A model generated the notes under the pieces. That model saw nothing but the letters and a program-made list of their open reading frames with translations. It was not told the origin of the DNA and did no database searches. Of a DNA stretch of 64,000 nt, positions 56,661-64,000 are shown piece after piece. A program made the translations under genes and the position numbers. The stretch's first letter is position 1. Every line of letters starts with the position of its first letter. This stretch comes from Salminus brasiliensis. Its lineage: Eukaryota; Chordata; Actinopteri; Characiformes; Bryconidae. The stretch covers positions 2,703,526-2,767,525 of the forward strand of contig NC_132881.1 of assembly GCF_030463535.1 (NCBI RefSeq), in the 5' to 3' direction.

Positions 56661-58195
56661 TTATTACTATTAATAATAATAATAATAATAATAAAGGATA
56701 ACCCTGGATTTTCAGAAAATCACAATGTGCACCAAATTGTGGTGAACTGACTGAAGACACACTGACCATGACTGACTGGCCACAAGTTTTGGACTCCTAA
56801 CAGCAATATATCAGCAGGGGATTCTTATTACACACAATGCAATTCACCTGCAAGACCTGGACTTCTTCTATAAGCAGCTGTCAAACCTTACGCAGCTCTA
56901 CATCCAGGCAGTCTTCACATCCCTAAACTGCTGATCTGCTGCAGACTGAAACGAAAACAACGAAACTGTGTGGTGGTCAGTTTGCGTGGTCTTCTAACCT
57001 GGATCCATCCTACTTTGATGCCTATAAATAATCGATAGTAAAGGGTTCCAACCGGTAACGTTTGGCTGCTCTACGGTGACGCAACTGCCTACAGTTCTTA
57101 GACCCGTTCTCACACATTTCTGAACACTGAGATTTCCCCACCTTCGAAGTGAAAAATATTTCCGTCCACACTGAGGCGAAAACTAGTGTTGCACTGACAC
57201 GGAAACTGAACCTGTGCCGAAACTGGCACTTACACACAGTATCGGCATCTGCAGAGAGGCAAAAGCTCTGAAACTTTCCTAATGTGCAGTTCCTCAACCA
57301 GTAAACGCTGTTCTTTCACACTTCTTAATCAGGATAAGATGTAAAAAGCACAGCCTATAAAAAGAGTATTTAAGTCATTTGGTATTCTGGATCGGCAGGT
57401 ACTTGAAAACCCGGTATCTGAGTAACCCGGAGAATGCATAGCTCTGTAGGGGGCGAAAACCTTGAAGGAAGAAGAAAACACAGGAGGCTTAATTCCAAAT
57501 AACACCGCTATGCTCCCTACGTAGTGCACTACTCAAGTCAAAAGGTTACGCACTCTAAATCTAAACAGAGCGTCACTGATATACCTGTAATAGAACAGTA
57601 TTTACATTTACTCATATGTAGAAATCTGAACTCTAGTAGAGATCGACTCATGCGGGTTTTTCTATAACCGATGTTTAGAGGTCAGGGTCAGGCTGATAGC
57701 CGATATGTGCTGCTGACTGCTTACACTAATAACGACAAGTGGATGCACAACATGCCTGAACTTAAGATCATTTATTGAACATAAATAAAAACCAATTAAA
57801 CTGGTGGGAAAAAAAATTACTACTGTTTTTTTACTACTATATAAAATTGCAACACTATTTTGTCGCAACGACACAAGTCAAAAAAGTGAAACCCCAAATT
57901 TGAGATCCGGCCTGATCAGTCCTGGGCAATCTGAACCCAACCTAAACGCAGCTATAGAGCAGAACATATTTGCATGAGAGATGCATATTAAAAACAGAGG
58001 CAGGCCTCCTCACCACTTACAGGACCTAGACCAAGAACCTCCAACACTGAAGTTCCTCCTTCAAAACAACATCCAGCAGAACCAAGAGGGATGCTGTAAA
58101 ACAGGCCAATTCCAAAACCCCAAAACTGTTACATCACAGTCTTGACTCGTTATATTTACACCCCCAAATTGTTAGAGGAACGAGCCGGGTCCCTG

Positions 58196-58400
58196 CTGGA
58201 GCACACCAGCTAACAGGCGCCTGTGCCGGCCAACATCGCTTTGACAGTGATGAGGGGAGACAGCGCCACCTACCCACCCAGAGAGAGCACGGCCAACTGT
58301 GCACTCTCGGACTCATGCGGCTGATGGCAAAGCGGCACGGCTCAGGAGTCGAACTCACGACCGCCGGGCCTCGGTGGCAGCGCATTAGACCCGGGCCAGG
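58196..58400 (-). mobile_element. tRNA-derived SINE, minus strand, with promoter head
   Basis: The minus strand reads GGGTCTAATGCGCTGCCACC, GAGGCCCGGCGGTCGTGAGT, then B-box GAGTTCGACTCC, GCTTTGCCATCAGCCGCATG and GTTGGCCGTGCTCTCTCTGG. This is the best-preserved tRNA-like head among the copies. Confidence 0.75.
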
Positions 58401-59270
58401 GGTTTTCAGTCCTGCAGGCGATAAGTGGAAGCAGTCATGTGACAAAACAAACCACTCACTCAACCCCACATGTGGCGCCAGCAGCCGACGGGAGCAGACT
58501 GCATCCCAGGGAACCCCAGACCACCGACTCCAGGACGACCAGGGATCGCTTCTTAAAAAACAGGACCCAGAGACACTAGGGTGCCACCTGCACCCAATCA
58601 AGCACACCTAAGGGACCACTTAGCATAGTCAGTTCACCTACTGATTTTTGGGAGGTGGGAGGAAGATCTGAGCATCAGCCACGGAGACCAGAACGAGGAC
58701 TGAACCTGCAGCCCCAGGCCGTGACCTGTTGCCACAGTCCTTCAGACATGTCTCACTGGGAGAAGAAATCCTGCCCCAGACAAAAAAGGGCTCGTCTCAG
58801 GCCTCCCGTTCACTGCCCATCATCACACAGGGTTGACAGGGTCACTACGCTAGAAGTGCGAGAAGGTCCAAGGAGGCCGGATTTGAGACCCAGCGGTCAC
58901 AGCATCTGCTCTGAGGATCCAGCACAAGACGATGGAGGAGACGGTGGTCCATGGAGGCCTGATTAGGGACATTACTGGAAAGGTTACTGATCAGCTTGCT
59001 GAGATCAATCTGACATGACACTTTGTGCAATGCTGTTAATGCTAAACACGTCCAGGCTCACTGTCACCAAGTCACCTCCCAATCCCAATCTCACCACCAC
59101 CTCCTCCTCCTCCTGCACTGTAAATATTCATTAATTTAATTTAATTAATTTTTGGAATTAATGTAGGATTTAAAGAGACAAACACTGCTTACTGAAAAAA
59201 TTACTGTACAGTCCTGTAAAAACACAGGAACAGCCGGCTACCGCTAGAAACGGGGCTAACGTCCCCAAAA

Positions 59271-59385
59271 TCCGGAAAGTGGAAATCCGCTCCAGGATTT
59301 TGCTCCAACCGCCTGGATGGCTCTGCTGCGCAGAGCCATCCAGGCGGTTGGAGCACAATCCTGGAGCGGATTTCCACTTTCCGGA
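59271..59385. repeat. Near-perfect 115-bp palindrome (56-bp arms, 3-nt loop)
   Basis: The arm 59271-59326 (starting TCCGGAAAGTGGAAATCCGC, ending GGCTCTGC) is matched by its inverse complement at 59330-59385 with a single mismatch. The loop TGC is 59327-59329. Either strand can fold into a long hairpin. The flanks do not extend the symmetry. It lies about 0.7 kb downstream of the putative ppp2r5e first exon, inside the first intron. Confidence 0.95.
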
Positions 59386-60094
59386 CCTGGACTCCCCACC
59401 TCTGCGTTTCTCTTACGAGGCCTACACAAAACATTAGCTACAGCCCCAAATCCTTCCCCACAACTCCAGAACCACTCGCAAACGCCAGTTATCTAAAACA
59501 ACAACCTTATTAGACGCCTAAAAGCTTCACAAATCCTCAAATAACCACCTTTATACGACCCCGAATTTCTAGCTATAGCTAACTCTGCAACCCAGCCTAG
59601 CGCTACGCTCGATAAGCCAGCTAGCTAGCTAGCTAACGAGCTACCAGGCAAGATACGAAGCAAATTGACTGAAAAACACAAATATCCACTAGCTTTTAAA
59701 CAAAACAAGCGATAGTAAACGTTAAAATGCACGGCACGGAGGCAAGTGTGCGCAAATTCAAGCACGGAGAGGGTAAATATAGCTAGCTAGCGCGTTGCGG
59801 CTTGTAGCTAGCGGTTAGCCTAGCCTAGCCTAGCCTAGCCTGGAGTGGAGTTCAGGCGAACACTCAGAGAGAAGGAAGCGCCGGAGGAGAACTGAAAGAT
59901 AAACGAGCGAGAGAAATTGTGTTTAAAAATGTAAATAAAGGATATTTTAATATGTAGGTTATTAAACGAGCGTGTGTGGTGAGTTCGGTTATTAAAAATT
60001 ATGCAAATAAATAATACGCGCATAAATCGCCGGTCAGCTCTGAGTGGAGCGTTAACGAAGTGGGGCAAAAACGGGGAGAGCGCATAAACTTTAC

Positions 60095-60420
60095 CTTGAT
60101 CCTCGGTGTTTCGGGGAACGAAGATGATGATGATGAGTGATCCTGTATTAACACTTCTTAAGCAACGCAAAAATATGCTCCCAGTCCCGTTTAAAGTGCG
60201 AGAAAAACCAAGAAAGTGGGAGAAAAAATGCCTTAATCTTGGCCTTTAAACCGAGCCAATCCCACAACTAGGTTCGCTTTTTACCTCCTAGTGAAATAAT
60301 CCCATCAATGCTGAAATATGGATGCATTTAAAACAAAACGCCGCGGCTAAAACACACACATGTCGTACTTCTCTGCTGAAATCGCGTCCCGACAGCGCGC
60401 CGGTGTCCTCCGGTTGTTTA
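60095..60420 (-). other. ppp2r5e: Candidate non-coding first exon of ppp2r5e
   Basis: Coding exon 1 begins only four bases before the ATG after a good acceptor, so an upstream 5' UTR exon is required. The sequence GAGGATCAAG|GTAAAG on the minus strand at 60095/60094 is a strong donor just inside a CpG-rich promoter-like region. The 5' boundary is not known. No RNA evidence is available. Confidence 0.5.
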
Positions 60421-60800
60421 TATTTTCCTTTATAGTCTGTTTAATTTAAGGGGAATGATCTCCTTTCACCCTATTGTCAATACTACAGGGCTGAGTCCAT
60501 AGCGCACATAACACGGTGCAGCGCTGGGCCTGCCGCCGCCCGCGATTGGTCGGTTTGAAGACTGCCCGCGATCTGATTGGGCGGCGCGCACGTCCATCAA
60601 AGGGCGAAGGCAGAACGAGAGTAGGTTGGCGAGTGTGGAAAGAGGAGGGTGTCGGTTGTTTTTCTTTCCCACCCGTTTTCGTACGAATCCCGCCCCCGCT
60701 GCGCCGAGATTGGCTGAGAGCGGCTGGCGTCCCGCGAAGGGATTGGCTAGGAGCTCATACTTAAACGCAGACCGCCAATCACGGGGAAATGTCGGAATAT
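60420..60800 (-). promoter_or_regulatory. ppp2r5e: CpG-rich ppp2r5e promoter with repeated CCAAT and GC boxes
   Basis: Minus-strand CCAAT boxes (plus ATTGG) are at 60545-60549, 60576-60580, 60709-60713 and 60742-60746, and a plus-strand CCAAT lies at 60775-60779. GC boxes GGGCGG (60579-60584) and CCCGCCCCC (60690-60698) are present. CpG is dense. This is a TATA-less, NF-Y/Sp1-type housekeeping promoter by appearance; activity is inferred. Confidence 0.65.
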
Positions 60801-63386
60801 GGGTTGAAATAAAAAATAACGCGTGGAATGAAGTTCGACCTGTACAAGCCAAGCCCATCGCCGGACTGCTGGAAGTGCTTTAATGCCTGGAAAAGTGTGA
60901 AAAGGGCGAAGCAGCTGTTCGCAGATCTGTTTGTGCTGTTAGAGGACCAAAGTCACACCTGGGCAATCCTCTGGCCTTGTGGCTTTGAGATTGTTTTGGT
61001 TTTATTTACAAACTTATGCTTCATTATATTATTATTTTTATTATTATTATATATACCAGTATTATATAACCTTATATAATAAATGCATCTGTTTCCCTGC
61101 ATAATTCAGTGGCTGAGACGTAACCAGTCATTCCTAGAGGTTTACTGAAGAGCAACTGGTGGTGAATGGGACCAGGGGGTCACCATGGTGACACCAACAC
61201 AAATATAGCCATTTTAATTACCATACAAACCCACAAACTGGTGAAGTCACGTCTTCTGAGTTTCATATGGGATGTTAAAGATGGAAAATATTTTTAAAAT
61301 AATAATTAAAAAATAATTCTAATAAATGAAACCTTTCCTAAATGACCTCAATGTACCCCTCCACCATTAACTGACCTTAAGATTTTAAGTTTAACTTATA
61401 GACTCAGCTTTATTTACATTAAAATACAATACAAATATAGACATTTTATTTACTGTCTAAATCCAACAGGGACCCTGCATGTCTTCCAAGTTTCATATGG
61501 GATGTTGATGACAATAAAAATAAATAAATAATAAATAAAAACAACAAAGGGGGAAAAATAAATAGGACTATTTTTCCTCACTGATCTCAACATATCCCTC
61601 CACGTAACCACGTATTATCACTGTGAAGACTCAAATCAATTGATCAACACTAAACATTAGTCCTAATGTTTTGGCTCATATGAATATGCAAAACAATTTC
61701 CAGTATATGCAACTACTGCGCAGAGCCGGCAGAGGGTCTATTACAGTGGTCCTGCAAAAAAAAAAAAACATACTGTGGTCCTGATCAGGGCCCAGTTTCC
61801 CAAAAGCATCTTAATGCCGAGGTCTTCTTGGCGGTTGGGACGCTGTGGGAAGACTCAACCCTGATCCTTTTGGGCTAAGCTACAGATCACTGTGCCAAGC
61901 AGTAGTTTGTGTCTGTGATGCTGATTCATGTATTTGGAGGCAGCGTAATGGCATGCTGGTTACAATGGCCACAGTGTTAGCACTGGAATGGGGGTCTGGA
62001 AATGAGTCCAGACAGTGCAGTCATGCCTTCGGACACGATGGAGGCCCAGACCTGCTGCAGACCTGATAAAGTGTATTTTGTCATTGGGGAGGTTCATTAG
62101 CTAAAGCGGTTCATCAGCTGAAGCGGGACGAATAAGCTGCACACTGTACTGCTGCTTCATGAATCATCTGTTCCCCATCATGAACAGAGATGTCCCGATG
62201 TTCCCAGTGGAAGCAGCTGGGAGCTGATTGGTCAGGGAGGAGTTAGATTGGATTATAAGATATTAAACAGTCATTTTAAGAAAAGTCTCTACCAAACTAA
62301 ATCAGTCAGTCCAGAATGTTTCATTATAGAAACGATATAGAAGCGCCTGCACAAGAATGAGGGGCTTGAAATACCTGCAGGGTGTGCAATGGTACTCGGG
62401 CTTTGAGAATAGCTGACACAGGACAGTGAGGGTCTCATTGGATGTGTAGAAAATGGGTCGCAAAGCAAATGTTAATGATTGGCTAAAAGAAGTGATTGCA
62501 TTTGGGCATGTTTGCCACTGCTGGTAGACCCGTATGACCGTACGCTTCCATACACCCGCAGATTCAGCTGCTTCCTTCACACTCTGGTCTTTAACACGAC
62601 CAACTGCAATCCCTCCTTTTAGCCAATCATTAACATCTGCTTTGTGACCCATTTTCTATACATCCATCGAGACCCTCACTGTACCACCTGTACCACCTCT
62701 TCTCAAAGTATAAGAGTCCCGTCCTACGCCCATGCAGCGCCATCTGCGGGAGCCTGAAGTTACTACCATCTTAAACCTATAATGTGTTTTAGATTTTAGT
62801 GTGAAAAAACAGAATAACTACTCATATGCTGCTACGACAGGCGAATCACAGCTCCCCTTTCACTCCCGAGAACCTGCAGGAAGGTCAGTCAAAATTTGGT
62901 CATTTGGCAAAATGTGAACAAATGAAGTCTTGAACAGGTGCAGGTAAGAAAGGCAAATCACACCCCATACAGGGGACCTGCAGGAAGGCCTAGCTGAGTC
63001 AAAAGGGGGGTTTGTGCACTGTTCTACTGTATATTCGTAAAGGAGGAGTCAAAAGAAGGAAAGCTTACCTGCGACCTCGTCGCAAAACTCGACTTCAGCC
63101 TGTTGACCACAGCTGGAGACAGATACTGTGGACACTGAGCATGTCGGTGATTAGATCATTTGATAGTAGAAATAGAATAAAGTAGCGATGATGCGAATTC
63201 TGTTAGAGAATTTTATTTTTTAGGTTGATACTCGTTCAGAAACTCCGACAAGTATTCCACGGCTGTAAAATTTCAATCGGGCCAGACGTGAGGTGCCCCA
63301 TAACTTACACAGTAAAACGTTAAATGACAGTTTTTCAATTAAAACGCACCAGGGTTCTAGATAAGAGCCTCGGCACGTACCGTGCT
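60800..63386. other. Intergenic region between ppp2r5e promoter and wdr89 3' end
   Basis: It contains an AT-rich tandem duplication with a step of about 230 bp (61205-61400 repeated at 61437-61620, sharing TTTCATATGGGATGTT), a (A)12 run near 61758, the paired transposase fragments at 62423-62682 and a minus-strand AATAAA word (63217-63212) that could serve wdr89. Otherwise nothing recognisable. Confidence 0.7.
62423..62682. mobile_element. Two Tc1-like transposase N-termini facing each other (inverted repeat)
   Basis: The plus strand from about 62452 reads MGRKANVNDWLKEVIAFGH, and the minus strand from about 62652 reads MGHKADVNDWLKGGIAVGRV then KDQSVKEAAESAGVWKRTVI. Both are the start of a Tc1-type helix-turn-helix DNA-binding domain. 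Arms of about 75-80 bp (62423-62500 and 62604-62682) are inverse complements with about ten differences. The right-hand fragment is the longer one. Neither can make a whole transposase. Confidence 0.75.
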
Positions 63387-63883
63387 TCACGCACTCTGTT
63401 TCTTGTCTCTTTTGGTGGTGTGCTTCCTGTGGGCTTTCGTTTTGAGCTGCATGGACGAGATGCTTTTAAGCGTGCCTTTCTTTCCCACGCTAATTTCCTC
63501 CCCTCCTGCTTTCCACTGCAAAAGTTCGCCGTCCTCCCCGCCGGTCAGCAGAGCTCCCCCCACAGGATCCCACTGAAAACACCTCAACGTCGCCGAATGC
63601 CCTCCTCGCAGCGACGTCATCGTCTTCAGGCCACTCTCGCTGCACTCCAGGAGGTGGAGCTCTCCGCTGTGAGACCCGCCCGCCACAAGCAGATGGCCCG
63701 CCTCTTCTAGCCAAGCTCCCCCCACAAAGTAGTCCAGCGTCGAGCCTTCGGGGAGTGACGCAAGGGCCCGTGCGTCGTCAGAACTCAGGAGGGTCAGCGG
63801 GTCATCGCTGTCCAGCCGGGATAAGTCCCACAGCCGGAGGCCTTCATCGTGACTCAAGCACAGAAGCTGGTCCAGATTTTTAC
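63387..63883 (-). CDS. wdr89: wdr89-like WD-repeat protein, last exon (partial gene)
   Basis: This 497-nt segment encodes GKNLDQLLCLSHDEGLRLWD then LSRLDS, AGGSHSGELHLLECSESGLK, MTSLRGGHSATLRCFQWDPV, GGALLTGGEDGELLQWKAGG and a basic tail ending KRDKKQSA before the stop at 63389-63387. GH...W and TGGED..L..W are WD-repeat features, and GGEDxxLLxWK followed by a lysine/arginine tail fits WDR89. An in-frame TGA at 63893-63891 just upstream and a TGACAG|GT acceptor at 63884 show that the exon starts at 63883 and the rest lies off the right edge. Function in cells is not established. Confidence 0.85.
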
Positions 63884-64000
63884 CTGTCAGTCAAGAAAAG
63901 GAAAGCAACAGAGTTTAGAAAACCTACCGGATGCAGTTCTGGAGTGACGTACATACAGAACCATCTACAGTTCTACAGTAGAACCTTTTGGAGAACCCTG

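Larger units (their letters stand above)
53299..60094 (-). other. ppp2r5e: Probable ppp2r5e intron 1a (5' UTR intron)
   Basis: If the non-coding exon near 60.1 kb is right, this 6.8-kb stretch is the first intron. It contains the (CA)34 tract, a poly-C run at 53770-53785, a CCCGT repeat at 54768-54790, a Tc1-like relic (about 56010-56660), a minus-strand SINE (58196-58400), and the 115-bp palindrome (59271-59385). 54800-55900 and 56800-58100 show nothing recognisable. Confidence 0.6.

Noticed and set aside
58134..58611. Open frames of 157 and 98 residues on opposite strands
   Set aside because: They lie over a tRNA-derived SINE and flanking GC-rich sequence; no coding support.

Overview
The window is vertebrate nuclear DNA, most likely from a ray-finned (teleost) fish. 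It holds intron-split genes with GT/AG junctions, long repeat-filled introns, CA/GT microsatellites, tRNA-type SINEs, Tc1-like transposon relics and LINE 3' ends with the L2 hallmark tail. The repeat set looks like that of otophysan fishes, but the species cannot be fixed from sequence alone.

Three protein-coding genes are supported, all on the minus strand. (1) kcnh5 (EAG2-type voltage-gated K+ channel) has coding exons 1-10 between 36190 and 2549. These give 675 in-frame codons from the initiator Met through the PAS domain, S1-S6, the GFGN filter and the cyclic-nucleotide-binding-homology domain. The last coding exon (distal C-terminus) lies beyond position 1. (2) ppp2r5e (B56-epsilon regulatory subunit of protein phosphatase 2A) is complete. 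Its 13 coding exons between 53294 and 43253 join to exactly 467 codons plus TAA. A CpG-rich CCAAT/GC-box promoter and a probable non-coding first exon lie near 60.1-60.8 kb. (3) The last exon of a wdr89-like WD-repeat gene occupies 63883-63387 and the rest lies off the right edge. The order kcnh5 - ppp2r5e - wdr89 matches the human 14q23 neighbourhood, but no RHOJ or GPHB5 is seen between kcnh5 and ppp2r5e.

Layout: 1-36 kb is kcnh5, with introns full of tandem repeats and transposon debris. 36.2-43.2 kb is the kcnh5 CpG-rich 5' flank, several minisatellites (including eight 73-bp units), transposon remnants and the ppp2r5e 3' side. 43.2-60.4 kb is ppp2r5e; its exons 3-13 sit within 5 kb and its first introns are long. 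60.4-63.4 kb is the promoter and a repeat-bearing intergenic stretch. 63.4-64 kb is wdr89.

The genes are not an operon and have no obvious shared pathway. kcnh5 is an excitable-cell membrane channel, ppp2r5e targets a broad-use phosphatase, and wdr89 is an uncharacterised beta-propeller protein. I found no undescribed multi-gene system. The most unusual items are structural: a near-perfect 115-bp palindrome in ppp2r5e intron 1, a strong-context upstream ATG overlapping the kcnh5 start, a terminal-repeat-bounded Tc1 remnant just upstream of kcnh5 exon 7, a long (GT)n tract 11 nt from a splice acceptor, a promoter-motif-bearing 73-bp satellite and a head-to-head pair of transposase N-termini.
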